From assembly GCA_964606065.1 (NCBI GenBank), contig CAZSEX010000002.1:66763-130762 (forward strand): a DNA stretch of 64,000 bases, in the 5' to 3' direction. Within the stretch, counting starts at the first letter, position 1; each line of letters begins with the position of its first letter. This DNA comes from JAFGHJ01 sp964606065. GTDB taxonomy: Bacteria; Hydrothermota; UBA3072. The notes under the pieces are model-generated. The model had not been told where the DNA came from. It worked only from the letters and a program-made list of their open reading frames with translations, and ran no database searches. Made by a program: the position numbers and the translations under genes. This document shows positions 8,661-16,696 of this stretch, in pieces.

Positions 8661-8764
8661 AACCACAAAGCCACAAAGATCACAAAGAAAAAAGAATGAA
8701 ACCACAGATTACACTAAATTAACACAAGAAATTGCACCGCAAAGACGCGGAGAACGCAAAGAAA
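8661..8764 (+). repeat. compound family-A and family-B repeat
   Basis: Three modules lie in a row. A family-A string (ACCACAAAGCCACAAAG and similar) covers 8661-8690. A family-B string (ACCACAGATTACAC, then TTAACACAAG) covers 8700-8729. Another family-A string (ACCGCAAAGACGCGGAG, then ACGCAAAG) covers 8733-8764. The same modules recur singly or in pairs in almost every long intergenic space of the window. Confidence 0.7.
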
Positions 8765-8906
8765 AAATTGTTGTTTAAAACCAATTCCAACCTAAAAATT
8801 CCCATGTGGAACATGTAGAGAATTTAGTTGTTTTTTAACTCGGTACTCAACACTCCGCCCTTATATAGATTATTGAAGAAAAAAACCAGAGTTAAAAAAA
8901 ATGCTC

Positions 8907-9145
8907 TGTAGCGCGGGGGTTTANNNNNNNNNNNNNNNNNNNNNNNNNNNNNNNNNNNNNNNNNNNNNNNNNNNNNNNNNNNNNNNNNNNNNNNNNNNNN
9001 NNNNNNNNNNNNNNNNNNNNNNNTCCCCCGCTATTGATTGTTGGGGACGAGCCCCAACGCTACAAAAAATAAAAATTAGCGCGGGGGTTTATCCCCCGCT
9101 ATTGATTGTTGGGGACGAGCCCCAACGCTACAAAAAATAAAAATT
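8907..9145. repeat. tandem 68-bp three-way-junction repeat interrupted by the scaffold gap
   Basis: A unit of 68 bases is complete at 9078-9145, and another is complete from inside the gap to 9077. Each unit holds a GCGGGGG/CCCCCGC hairpin and a GTTGGGG/CCCCAAC hairpin, enclosed by (TG)TAGCG and CGCTA(CA). This is the layout of a three-way junction. The sequence left of the gap ends AGCGCGGGGGTTTA and the sequence right of it begins TCCCCCGCT. Joining the two reproduces a unit exactly, so the gap is probably a collapsed tandem array. Confidence 0.8.
8924..9023. other. assembly gap (100 N)
   Basis: Exactly one hundred N bases, the conventional placeholder for a gap of unknown size. It falls inside the tandem 68-bp repeat, which explains why assembly broke here. 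Confidence 0.99.
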
Positions 9146-9269
9146 ATTCGTGCTATTCGCCTGCCCCGTAGGGAAGGATGAATGTATCGGGGTGTTATTT
9201 GTTCTTTTTCTTTGTGTCCTCCGTAATCCTTGTGTGAGAATATATTTTTTTAAAAACGCATTAAAACCC

Positions 9270-9297
9270 TTGACATTTTTCACTGGAGGCTTATAAT
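9270..9297 (+). promoter_or_regulatory. consensus sigma70-like promoter of the second barrel gene
   Basis: TTGACA at 9270-9275, a 16-nt spacer and TATAAT at 9292-9297 are perfect matches, giving a start near 9304. Like the promoter at 7972, the -35 box is preceded by CCC. Confidence 0.82.
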
Positions 9298-9327
9298 TAA
9301 CACATAAACCTTATAAAAGGAGGTAAT

Positions 9328-9909
9328 ATGAAAAAGTTAGCGTTGAGTTTAGTCTTGTTATTTGTAAGCGCGCCGCTCTTAGCAGGTCCAATAGGTTTAG
9401 GAATCGGTGTAGGCGGCGGTATGGAAATTTTGGTACCCGGGGAAGAAGAAGCTGAATCGGAAATGGCTCCGGCAATTGTTGCCGGGGTAGATTTTTCTCT
9501 TCCCGGCATACCGGTAGGTTTACGCGGCGGTTTTGAGTACGCCTGGAAATCCAGCAACGAAACATTATTTGGTTGGGATCTTGGTGGAGTAGAAGCATCT
9601 TTTTCAGTCATGGCAATTCTTCTCGCGGTTCAGTACAATCTCATACTTCCGGGAGCTCCCATGTCTTTCTATATCGGCGCTGGCGGTGAATACGCCATGA
9701 CTAAAATGAGTTCAGATGAAGAAGGCGCAGAAGACGTAGAGGAAAATGATTTTGGCGTCCTCGGTTATGCCGGAGGAGTCTACAGTATGGGCAAAATTGG
9801 AATATTCGCTGAAGTGGGTTATGGAATGATATTTTCTAAAGATGAAGACACAGGAGCCGAAAATTTAACTCATATTCCAATCAGAGGTGGTATAAGGTTT
9901 AGTCTGTAA
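9328..9909 (+). CDS. outer-membrane beta-barrel-like protein
   Basis: The protein has 193 residues. The SD AAAGGAGG lies 6 bases before the ATG. Residues 1-19 (MKKLALSLVLLFVSAPLLA) are a signal peptide with an AxA-like cleavage site. The mature chain begins with the Gly-rich stretch GPIGLGIGVGGG and continues as alternating strands with acidic loops (GEEEAESE and SSDEEGAEDVEEND). It ends GGIRFSL, close to the terminal aromatic/hydrophobic pattern of barrel proteins. It probably folds as an eight-stranded barrel of the OmpA/OmpW size class. It has its own promoter and terminator. Function unknown. Confidence 0.8.
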   Translation: MKKLALSLVLLFVSAPLLAGPIGLGIGVGGGMEILVPGEEEAESEMAPAIVAGVDFSLPGIPVGLRGGFEYAWKSSNETLFGWDLGGVEASFSVMAILLAVQYNLILPGAPMSFYIGAGGEYAMTKMSSDEEGAEDVEENDFGVLGYAGGVYSMGKIGIFAEVGYGMIFSKDEDTGAENLTHIPIRGGIRFSL

Positions 9910-9933
9910 GTAAAAAAGTTTTAGTTAGATAAA

Positions 9934-9963
9934 AAGAGGCGTGTACGTAGGTATACGCCTCTT
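9934..9963 (+). terminator. terminator hairpin after the second barrel gene
   Basis: AAGAGGCGTGTAC (9934-9946) pairs with GTATACGCCTCTT (9951-9963) across a GTAG loop. There is one G-T wobble in 13 pairs, and ATTATTT follows. It lies 25 bases after the stop codon. Confidence 0.75.
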
Positions 9964-9997
9964 ATTATTTGTCGTTGCAAACTCTTATTCATGAAGC

Positions 9998-10054
9998 TGT
10001 AGCGCGGGGCTTCTTCTCCGCTATACATTGTTGGGGATAAACCCCAACGCTACA
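9998..10054. repeat. single copy of the three-way-junction repeat
   Basis: TGTAGCG (9998-10004) and CGCTACA (10048-10054) enclose two hairpins. GCGGGG pairs with CTCCGC (10004-10009 with 10016-10021, one G-T wobble) and GTTGGGG pairs with CCCCAAC (10030-10036 with 10042-10048). Primary sequence differs from the 68-bp units in the loops and in one stem, but the pairing is kept, which suggests the structure matters. Confidence 0.75.
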
Positions 10055-10104
10055 TTTTTCCTGGGTAGATGATGATTTTAATCAATAGTATTAATTTTGT
10101 TGTT

Positions 10105-10318
10105 TTTCTCTGCGACCTATGAGTCTCTGCGGTGCAATTCCCCTTGAGATTACTTCGGCCGGATCCGGCAAAATGTCAAACTCGTAATGACAATTTTTTC
10201 GTGTGTTTTTTTAAACAAAATAAAAAGGTGTGGTGAGGTTTTTATGTATTTCATGTATTTTCGGTTTAACAATTTTGTTGTTTTTTCTTTGTGGTCTTTG
10301 TGTGCTTCGTGGTTCAAT
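10105..10318 (-). repeat. two family-A dispersed repeats
   Basis: The strings TCTCTGCGACCTATGAG, then TCTCTGCGGTGCAATTC (10108-10140), and TCTTTGTGGTCTTTGTG, then TGCTTCGTGGTTCAAT (10285-10318), are family-A modules on the minus strand. The first has a near copy at 63981-64000 and the second at 4194-4225. The TCA inside GGTTCAAT at 10314-10316 is the stop codon of mrdA, so the repeat touches the end of the gene. Confidence 0.65.
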
Positions 10319-12029
10319 CAGTTTCTGAAAGGTATCTTTTTATCAATTTCGTGGTTACCGGCGCCGCGTGTGCACTTCCATGACCGGCATTTTCTATAAC
10401 CGTAAAAACAACAATTTCAGGATCCTCAAAAGGAGCGAAACCGACAAAAAGAGAATGATCTTCTCCGTGAGGATTTTGAGCTGTTCCTGTTTTGCCCGCG
10501 ACTGTTATATTTTTTAATCTGGACCAGTAAGCGGTTCCCTTAAGTGTGTTTACTGCATTTTTCATTGCTTCTCTTACGAACTCAAGATTTTCTTCGGAAA
10601 CCGGCAGACTTATTTTCTTGGGTCTGAATTTTTTAACGAGATTTCCATTCTTATCCTTTATTTCCTTTAGTATATGCGGCTGATAAGTCCATCCTCCGTT
10701 AGCAACCGCGGAAAAGAAGACAACACCCTGTAAAGGCGTTACAAGTACTTCGCCCTGACCAATAGCGAGATTTGCGAGAACTCCTCTCGCCCACCCTCTC
10801 TTACCGTATTTTTGGTCATACCATTCCTTTGTAGGTAAAAAGCCCGATCTCTCCCCGGGTATATCGATACCGCATTTTTTGCTAAAACCCAATTTTTCAG
10901 CGAAATCTACTGCCAATTCGAGGGTCATCGACATTCCCAGCTGATAAAAATAAATATCGCACGACTGAATTATTGCGTCCATAAGTTTTAAAGATCCATG
11001 TCTCTTCCAGCAACCGAAATAACGATTTCCAATCCAGTACACACTATCACAGGGGCTAAATTTTGTTTCTTTGTTAACCAGATTATTTTCCAATCCTATA
11101 ATAGTAGTCCATATTTTCGCTATCGAACCGGGAGGATATTCGCCCGCAATAACCCTATCCCACAGAGGCGCGTTTTCATTACTACGCAGCGAATCCCATT
11201 CAATATTTGAGATCCCCTCAGTTAGTTTATTTGATTTATACCCGGGTTTTGAATAATACAGAATAATTTCCCCATTTTTCGGGTTCATAGCCACACAAGC
11301 ACCGCTCTCAAACTCCGAAAAAAGAGAATCAGCATAAAGAGTTAGCTCTTTCAACACAGTAAGACGAACATTAAAACCCTGTTCCGGCAATTTCCCGTAA
11401 GAATCGTCAAACCTTTTTACAACTACACCTCGCGCGTCTACCTCATAAATAGAGGCGCCTTTTTTACCCCTGAGAAATGATTCATATTCTAATTCAACAC
11501 CTTTCTTTCCGACAATATCACCCATATGGTAGTCATCGGCGAATTTTTCTAACTCTTCTCTCGTAATTTCTCCGGCATAACCCAATAAATGTGAAAATAT
11601 TTTATCGTTCTCATAAAAACGCACTGGTTCCGTAATCAATCTAACCGAAGGAAAATCCTCCTGTCTCTCCACTATTTTCGATGTAGCTTCGAAAGACAGT
11701 CGTCTTATTCTACAAATTCTGAAACCCGGATTTATTCTTTTTAACAATTCTCTCCTTTTAATTACGAGAACGTCGCATAATCGTTTTACTTCAAGGGAAT
11801 CGAGATAGTAAGGATATATAATTAACGAATAAGAAGGTCTTGATTCGGCTAAAATCTCACCTTCATCAGATAAAATTTTCCCTCTTGGTGGAATAATTAA
11901 ATCCCTTCTTATCCTATTTTTTTCCGATAAACTCTGGTAGTAACTTTTCCTGGCTATTTGAAGCTGGAATAAACGTAAGGTCAGAGTAAAAATTATGAGT
12001 AAAATCAGTATTACAGGAGCTTTTCTCAT
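10314..12029 (-). CDS. mrdA: penicillin-binding protein 2 (rod-elongation transpeptidase)
   Basis: PBP2 cross-links peptidoglycan during lateral wall growth. The protein has 571 residues and one N-terminal membrane anchor (residues 5-22). A dimerisation domain contains RGKILSDEGEILAESRPSY (50-67). The transpeptidase domain has the three catalytic motifs: SxxK at S302-K305 (PPGSIAKIW), SCD at 356-358 in the SxN position, and KTG at 513-515. A D in place of N in the second motif is found in many class B PBPs. It is the last gene of the mre operon, immediately after mreD. RodA, its usual glycosyltransferase partner, does not follow and must lie elsewhere. The stop codon lies within a dispersed repeat. 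Confidence 0.95.
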   Translation of the reverse strand: MRKAPVILILLIIFTLTLRLFQLQIARKSYYQSLSEKNRIRRDLIIPPRGKILSDEGEILAESRPSYSLIIYPYYLDSLEVKRLCDVLVIKRRELLKRINPGFRICRIRRLSFEATSKIVERQEDFPSVRLITEPVRFYENDKIFSHLLGYAGEITREELEKFADDYHMGDIVGKKGVELEYESFLRGKKGASIYEVDARGVVVKRFDDSYGKLPEQGFNVRLTVLKELTLYADSLFSEFESGACVAMNPKNGEIILYYSKPGYKSNKLTEGISNIEWDSLRSNENAPLWDRVIAGEYPPGSIAKIWTTIIGLENNLVNKETKFSPCDSVYWIGNRYFGCWKRHGSLKLMDAIIQSCDIYFYQLGMSMTLELAVDFAEKLGFSKKCGIDIPGERSGFLPTKEWYDQKYGKRGWARGVLANLAIGQGEVLVTPLQGVVFFSAVANGGWTYQPHILKEIKDKNGNLVKKFRPKKISLPVSEENLEFVREAMKNAVNTLKGTAYWSRLKNITVAGKTGTAQNPHGEDHSLFVGFAPFEDPEIVVFTVIENAGHGSAHAAPVTTKLIKRYLSETD

Positions 12030-12497
12030 TTACTCTCTGGAATATCTTTTTATCAAGTACAATATTACAAAGCCAATCGCGGTATTCAATATCGCTTCCG
12101 GAAACAATCGGGTAAAAGCTACCCAAAATATGTTTACGATTTTATTAACCTCAATTATCACCTTAACCATACCCACAAACAAAACCGTCAAAAACAATAA
12201 AACAAGAGAATTATACTTGAACTTAAAAAATTTTTTCTCGATTAGATGTAAACCAAATACAATCGAACTAAATATCAATGGAAAAGTGCCGGTAAAAACA
12301 GGAAGATAAATTTCATAGATAAAACCAAGAAAAAAACCCGCAAAAAGCCCGTATAAAGGATTCCAGTATAACGTCGCAAAATAAAGCAAAATTATTACAG
12401 GTTTTAATGAAATATTTCCCATCAAAAGGATTTTTCCTGAATTTAAAGAAATAAAAATAGAAAATAAAGATAAAAGCAATAGAGTAATGACTTTCAT
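12030..12497 (-). CDS. mreD: rod shape-determining protein MreD
   Basis: The protein has 155 residues and about five hydrophobic segments, starting MKVITLLLLSLFSIFISL. MreD sequences are poorly conserved. The call rests on size, hydropathy, the family-like segment YGLFAGFFLGFIYEIYLPVFTG, and position between mreC (4-base overlap) and mrdA. MreD is an inner-membrane part of the elongasome linking MreC and PBP2. Confidence 0.88.
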   Translation of the reverse strand: MKVITLLLLSLFSIFISLNSGKILLMGNISLKPVIILLYFATLYWNPLYGLFAGFFLGFIYEIYLPVFTGTFPLIFSSIVFGLHLIEKKFFKFKYNSLVLLFLTVLFVGMVKVIIEVNKIVNIFWVAFTRLFPEAILNTAIGFVILYLIKRYSRE

Positions 12498-13246
12498 TTC
12501 TTTATAACGAATACAACACTGACCCGATCGAGATTCTCAAAAGGTTCAATTTCTATTTCTAACGAATATTCATTAATTTTTTCTTTGACACCGGTTACTA
12601 CTCCCACAGGCAACCCTTTCGGAAAAACAGAACCCTTACCTGAAGTCACAATAGTATCTCCGTTTATTAAATCAGCGTATTGAGGAATACCTTCGACAAA
12701 AAATTTTTTGTTCCACTTGAGTATTCCTTCCACTTTATTTTCCGTGTCTTTTACCGAGACAGCGGAATTGTAATTCTTTAATGTTTGAACTACAGCGGTA
12801 TTTTTACCTGATTTAAGAACTTTTCCAATAATACCCTTAAAACTTATAACGGCATCGTTTCTTTCTATACCATCCGTGAAACCTTTATCAATCCGAAAAG
12901 AAAGATTAACTTCTTCTGGAGTTTCTCTCCGAATCTCCGCAGGTATTATTTTTTGGGGATAATTAAGCTTAAAATCTATAATTCTCTTCAACTCCAGATT
13001 TTCTTTTTTTAATTCACTAAAAAGGTGTTTTTCGTAGGAAAGAACAGCGATTTTCTCAAGTAATTTCTTGTTTTCTTCCTCAAGTTTGTGACTTTCTAAG
13101 AATTTAGAAAAAAAATTGCGAAAATTAAAAGATAAAAGATCATAACATTTATTTCCGAGTTCAGCATTACTCACACCGTCAAAAATCAAAAGAGACAATG
13201 AAATAAAAACAAATAAAATATAAAATCGCAGAAGCTTTTTTTTCAC
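12494..13246 (-). CDS. mreC: rod shape-determining protein MreC
   Basis: The protein has 250 residues: a membrane anchor at residues 7-23, a coiled coil at roughly 50-90 (EEENKKLLEKIAVLSYEK), then the beta-rich MreC domain. Landmark segments are AEIRRETPEEVNLSFRIDKG, IGKVLKSGKNTAVVQTL and VFPKGLPVGVVTGVK. MreC is periplasmic and organises PBP2. Start and stop overlap the neighbouring mre genes. Confidence 0.95.
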   Translation of the reverse strand: MKKKLLRFYILFVFISLSLLIFDGVSNAELGNKCYDLLSFNFRNFFSKFLESHKLEEENKKLLEKIAVLSYEKHLFSELKKENLELKRIIDFKLNYPQKIIPAEIRRETPEEVNLSFRIDKGFTDGIERNDAVISFKGIIGKVLKSGKNTAVVQTLKNYNSAVSVKDTENKVEGILKWNKKFFVEGIPQYADLINGDTIVTSGKGSVFPKGLPVGVVTGVKEKINEYSLEIEIEPFENLDRVSVVFVIKK

Positions 13247-14286
13247 TATATGGATTCCATTAATAAATTTCTGTTTCCTTCTATATTTTCAAGAATAAGA
13301 CCTGCACCTAAAACCACTGATTTTAAAGGATCTTTCGCGATTTTCACTTCTAAATCGGTTTCTTCCTGTATCATTTTATCTATTTCTTTTATCAGCGCGC
13401 CTCCACCCGTAAGAAATACGCCTTTTTCAACAATATCGGAAGCTAATTCAGGAGGAGTTTCAGACAGAGCTTTTTTTATGGCGTTTTTTATAAGCCCAAG
13501 TGCCTCTTTCATAGCTTCCAATACTTCACCCGTTTTTATTTTTATTGATTTAGGTAAACCATCGACAAGATCACGGCCGCTTACCTCCATTTCATTTTCT
13601 TTCCCGGTTACCACGGCAGCGCCTATTTCTTTTTTTACTTTCTCAGCCAGCGCTTTTCCAATCGCCATATTATATTCATCATATAAATAAGTTTGAATCG
13701 AATCGGTCAATTCGTTGCCTGCTATTTTGACCGAAACCTGGTTAACAATACCCGATAAAGCAATCACTGCGATTTCTGTTGTACCTCCACCAATATCTAT
13801 AATCATATGTCCTGTAGGTTCTTTTACCGGAAGATTCATTCCCATAGCAGCCGCTATGGGCTCGGCAACAAGTAAAACTTCTCTGGCTCCAGCTTCCTGT
13901 ACCGTATTGAGGACAGCTTTTTTCTCAACAGGTGTTATGCCCGAGGGAACAGCTACTAAAACCCGCGGTCTGATAAATAATTTTTTCTTCTGTACTTTTT
14001 CAATAAAAAATCTCAACATTTCCTCAACCACTTTGAAGTCTGCGATAACACCATCTTCAAGAGGTTCGGAAATAATTATATCTTTAGGTGTACGACCGAG
14101 CATCGGAATAACTTCCTTTCCTGCCGTGATTAATTCTTTCGTCTCTTTATTAAGTGCCACCATCGAGTTTTCATCGAGAACGACTCCAGCCGATTTCGTG
14201 TATATTAACGTGTTAGATGTGCCAAGATCAATAGCTAAATTTGAACTTTCCAGAGACAACAATTTTAACAAGCGCTTTAATTTCAT
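13246..14286 (-). CDS. mreB: rod shape-determining actin-like protein MreB
   Basis: The protein has 346 residues of the actin fold. Phosphate 1 motif IDLGTSNTLIY is near residues 19-29. VAEPIAAAMG and the phosphate 2 motif IIDIGGGTTEIAV follow mid-chain, and the adenosine motif GVFLTGGGALIKEID is near 290. MreB filaments direct lateral wall synthesis on the inner face of the membrane. A GGAGG lies just upstream of the ATG. The gene follows the GT4 gene by 17 bases, so it is an internal cistron of the envelope operon. Confidence 0.97.
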   Translation of the reverse strand: MKLKRLLKLLSLESSNLAIDLGTSNTLIYTKSAGVVLDENSMVALNKETKELITAGKEVIPMLGRTPKDIIISEPLEDGVIADFKVVEEMLRFFIEKVQKKKLFIRPRVLVAVPSGITPVEKKAVLNTVQEAGAREVLLVAEPIAAAMGMNLPVKEPTGHMIIDIGGGTTEIAVIALSGIVNQVSVKIAGNELTDSIQTYLYDEYNMAIGKALAEKVKKEIGAAVVTGKENEMEVSGRDLVDGLPKSIKIKTGEVLEAMKEALGLIKNAIKKALSETPPELASDIVEKGVFLTGGGALIKEIDKMIQEETDLEVKIAKDPLKSVVLGAGLILENIEGNRNLLMESI

Positions 14287-14303
14287 TCCCTCCTCCTTCT
14301 CCG

Positions 14304-15449
14304 CTATATTTCAACGAATATTCTAATAATAAAAAACACTAATGTCAAGAATCCCAGAGAACCATATATATAAAATACCTTTTCAATCATTTTCTTATAG
14401 GAAAAATGCTTTTTTACTCGCTCTCTTCCCTTTCTACCCATTATTTTTCTCTTATTCTCATCACAAATTAACTCACTTAATTTTTCCACATAACCACTTA
14501 AATCGTCTGGAGGCACCAGATATCCTGTTACTGAATCAAGAACCGCTTCCGTTGTACCATCAACGGCGGAAGCGACAACCGGAAGACCACAAACCATTGC
14601 TTCAAGCACGGACAGAGGTAACCCTTCCCATCTCGAAGGCAAGAAAAAAATATCCATCTCTGAAAGAATATGCGCTATGTTACTTTTCCAACCCAAAAGC
14701 TTTATGCTACTATTGTCCGATATTAAATCTTCCACACTTTTTCTCAGGGGGCCATCCCCAATATAAACAAATACCACATCCCGGAATTTTGAGGTAATTT
14801 CTATTGAAACTCTTGCCCACATTAAAGGATTTTTTTGAGGCTTAAAGTTGGCCACGGTTACAATTTGTATTGGACCATTTTTCTTTTTTTTTAGTTTAAA
14901 GTCGTCGATATTTACGTAATTATGGACGCAATAATATCGCACTTTTTTACTCATTCCCCATTCAATAGACTTTCGTATATGAACGCCGGCAACCGATATA
15001 ACGACATCTCCGAAACAGGACGCAACGCGTTCAGCATTCAGGTAAATGAATCTTTTAAGCGGCGAAATATAAGGGTTTATGGCAAAACCATGAACAGAAT
15101 GTACAGAACGTACAAAAGGGAGCGTTCCAGAAACAATTCTGCCTAAAACACCGGCTTTAGAACCATGTGTATGCAGAATAATCAAATCGTATTTATTATG
15201 AAGTTTAATTAAATTTTTCCTTAACTTAAAAAGACAAATTATATCATAAAAAAGGGATATTTCTCTTTTCAAACAGGGCAGAGTTATGTGGTTCTCCTTA
15301 AATTCCTGGTTCACAGTATAATAAAGTTTTCCGCTTTCACCTGTTATCAGTATTCCCCGATCTTGTAACTCCCTCATTAAATCTATAACTATCTTCTGAG
15401 CTCCACCTAACTCTAATTTCGCAATAAGCTGGACAACTATCGCCGACAT
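14304..15449 (-). CDS. GT4-family glycosyltransferase
   Basis: The ATG at 15449 gives 381 residues starting MSAIVVQLIAKLELGGAQK and has GGAGA at SD distance. A longer frame to 15509 lacks an SD and overlaps the preceding gene heavily. The GT-B fold is clear: an N-terminal domain with GGAQK and LHTHGSKAGVLGRI, and a C-terminal GT4 domain with VTVANFKPQKNP, FLPSRWEGLPLSVLEAMVCGLPVV and the E-x7-E nucleotide-sugar motif. A hydrophobic tail (LGFLTLVFFIIRIF) may anchor it to the membrane. It probably adds a sugar to a lipid-linked glycan started by the WecA-like enzyme two genes upstream. Donor and acceptor are unknown. Confidence 0.88.
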   Translation of the reverse strand: MSAIVVQLIAKLELGGAQKIVIDLMRELQDRGILITGESGKLYYTVNQEFKENHITLPCLKREISLFYDIICLFKLRKNLIKLHNKYDLIILHTHGSKAGVLGRIVSGTLPFVRSVHSVHGFAINPYISPLKRFIYLNAERVASCFGDVVISVAGVHIRKSIEWGMSKKVRYYCVHNYVNIDDFKLKKKKNGPIQIVTVANFKPQKNPLMWARVSIEITSKFRDVVFVYIGDGPLRKSVEDLISDNSSIKLLGWKSNIAHILSEMDIFFLPSRWEGLPLSVLEAMVCGLPVVASAVDGTTEAVLDSVTGYLVPPDDLSGYVEKLSELICDENKRKIMGRKGRERVKKHFSYKKMIEKVFYIYGSLGFLTLVFFIIRIFVEI

Positions 15450-16696
15450 AACTTCTCCGCAATTTCTTTGCCTTCTAAAATAGATTCTTCCATGTAAGAA
15501 TATTTCCATCCACCTAATCTTCCCGCTAAAAGTATATTATATTTGTTAAGAAAAACGTTGATTTCGTTAAGAATCTTATCTCTGTTCTTGTTATAAATAG
15601 GGTACGCGTAAGGAATATTCAGTAAAGAAATACAATCTACTGTTTTCTCTTTCAAAATACCTATCTGTACCAGATTCTTTATAACCTTATCCACGATGCT
15701 TCTATCGGGTTCCTCTTTCCTGTAAGAAATTTCCGCCCATAATGAAGAGTGATCTTTGGGAACCACTGCTGATGAAACATTTGAAAGCGAACCGACGCGG
15801 TAAAAGGGATATTTTTTTTCCGGAAAATATATCCAGTGAAATTTAGACGAGTTCTTATCAACTTTTTTTATTGAGTCGGCAAAGGAAAAACCGCCCTTAA
15901 AACCGATATTTATACACAACACGGAATTCCAGATTAATCCTCCTTTATTTATTTTATAACCGTTTTCATCAACCGTAAATATTCTTAAAAATTCAGGAAG
16001 AGGTATTGTGGCAACAAGATTTTCATATCTTACCCGTTCGCCACCAGAATAAACATAATTTTCATCGACTCGCTTAACTTCTCCATGGGAAATTTTAATA
16101 TTTTCAGCCAGTGAAGAAATAAGTTCTCCGATACCTTTTTCCGGATAAAAAAATTCGGCGTTGTATTCCCCTACTTCCTCTGAATAACGAGATGACTTCT
16201 TGGGAATATAGTTGTCTAAAAAATCGGGAGGAATTTTTTCCAGCGGATAATTCCATAGCTTCTGGTTGTATGGAGAGAAAAATATTCGATACAATTCCCT
16301 TCCAAAGTTATAAATAAACCACTCTCCAAGATTTCTGGGCTCTTGCTTATTTCTTAAAAAATAAGATAAATTTGACTTTATTCTGGATTCAAAAGGTAAA
16401 TATCTTATGTTAGATTGTATCGGATAAGGAATAAGCCTTTTGTTTAAGTATATATATGAATTTCGTTTGATTTTTTTAATATCTGGAACGAGTTCTCTTG
16501 CGAGGTTTTTAACATACGAAGTTTTGCAATGAAGAAAATGTCCGGTATAATTAAAAGTATAACCGTTGATATTTATATTTCGGCAGAGACCTCCCGGCAC
16601 TTTTTCTTTTTCGATAATAACAAAATCTTTTCCATTTCTTTTTAAATGGTAAGCGACAGATAACCCGGTAACACCCGCGCCCAGAATTACAATCAA
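15437..16696 (-). CDS. FAD-dependent UDP-galactopyranose-mutase-like protein
   Basis: The protein has 419 residues. An N-terminal dinucleotide-binding motif GAGVTGLSVAYHL (residues 6-18) is followed by an acidic strand end and PGGLCRN. The segments GHFLHCKT, IPYPIQSNIRYLP and YNQKLWNYPLEKIPPDFLDNYIPKK resemble UDP-galactopyranose mutases and the related NAD(P)/FAD amine-oxidase-like proteins of polysaccharide clusters. It may convert a UDP-hexopyranose to the furanose form, but the key residues cannot be verified by eye. Placement between a glycan-initiating enzyme and a GT4 supports a surface-glycan role. Confidence 0.72.
   Translation of the reverse strand: MIVILGAGVTGLSVAYHLKRNGKDFVIIEKEKVPGGLCRNININGYTFNYTGHFLHCKTSYVKNLARELVPDIKKIKRNSYIYLNKRLIPYPIQSNIRYLPFESRIKSNLSYFLRNKQEPRNLGEWFIYNFGRELYRIFFSPYNQKLWNYPLEKIPPDFLDNYIPKKSSRYSEEVGEYNAEFFYPEKGIGELISSLAENIKISHGEVKRVDENYVYSGGERVRYENLVATIPLPEFLRIFTVDENGYKINKGGLIWNSVLCINIGFKGGFSFADSIKKVDKNSSKFHWIYFPEKKYPFYRVGSLSNVSSAVVPKDHSSLWAEISYRKEEPDRSIVDKVIKNLVQIGILKEKTVDCISLLNIPYAYPIYNKNRDKILNEINVFLNKYNILLAGRLGGWKYSYMEESILEGKEIAEKLCRR

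Larger units (their letters stand above)
8551..9327. other. gene-free region: terminator, dispersed repeats, assembly gap
   Basis: This 777-base stretch between two barrel genes holds a terminator hairpin (8614-8648), family-A and family-B repeats (8661-8764, 9206-9239), the three-way-junction repeat array with the scaffold gap (8907-9145), and the promoter and leader of the next barrel gene. No credible ORF is present. The one ORF drawn across the gap is made of repeat sequence and N bases. Confidence 0.8.
9910..10313. other. gene-free region: terminator and repeats
   Basis: The 404 bases hold the terminator at 9934-9963, one three-way-junction repeat (9998-10054), and two family-A repeats in minus orientation at about 10105-10140 and 10285-10318. 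No ORF with coding character is present. Confidence 0.75.

Noticed and set aside
8901..9140. 79-residue ORF across the assembly gap
   Set aside because: It is composed of repeat sequence and N bases and has no SD or coding character.
9024..9145. Possible CRISPR array at the tandem repeats beside the gap
   Set aside because: The 68-bp units are contiguous with no unique spacers and each is internally palindromic. There are no cas genes.
9297..9611. Minus-strand ORFs opposite the second barrel gene
   Set aside because: They are antisense shadows, rich in P and R, of a gene with signal peptide, promoter and terminator.
13250..14326. Long plus-strand ORFs opposite mreB
   Set aside because: They are antisense to a highly conserved gene with all actin-fold motifs and arise from its codon bias.
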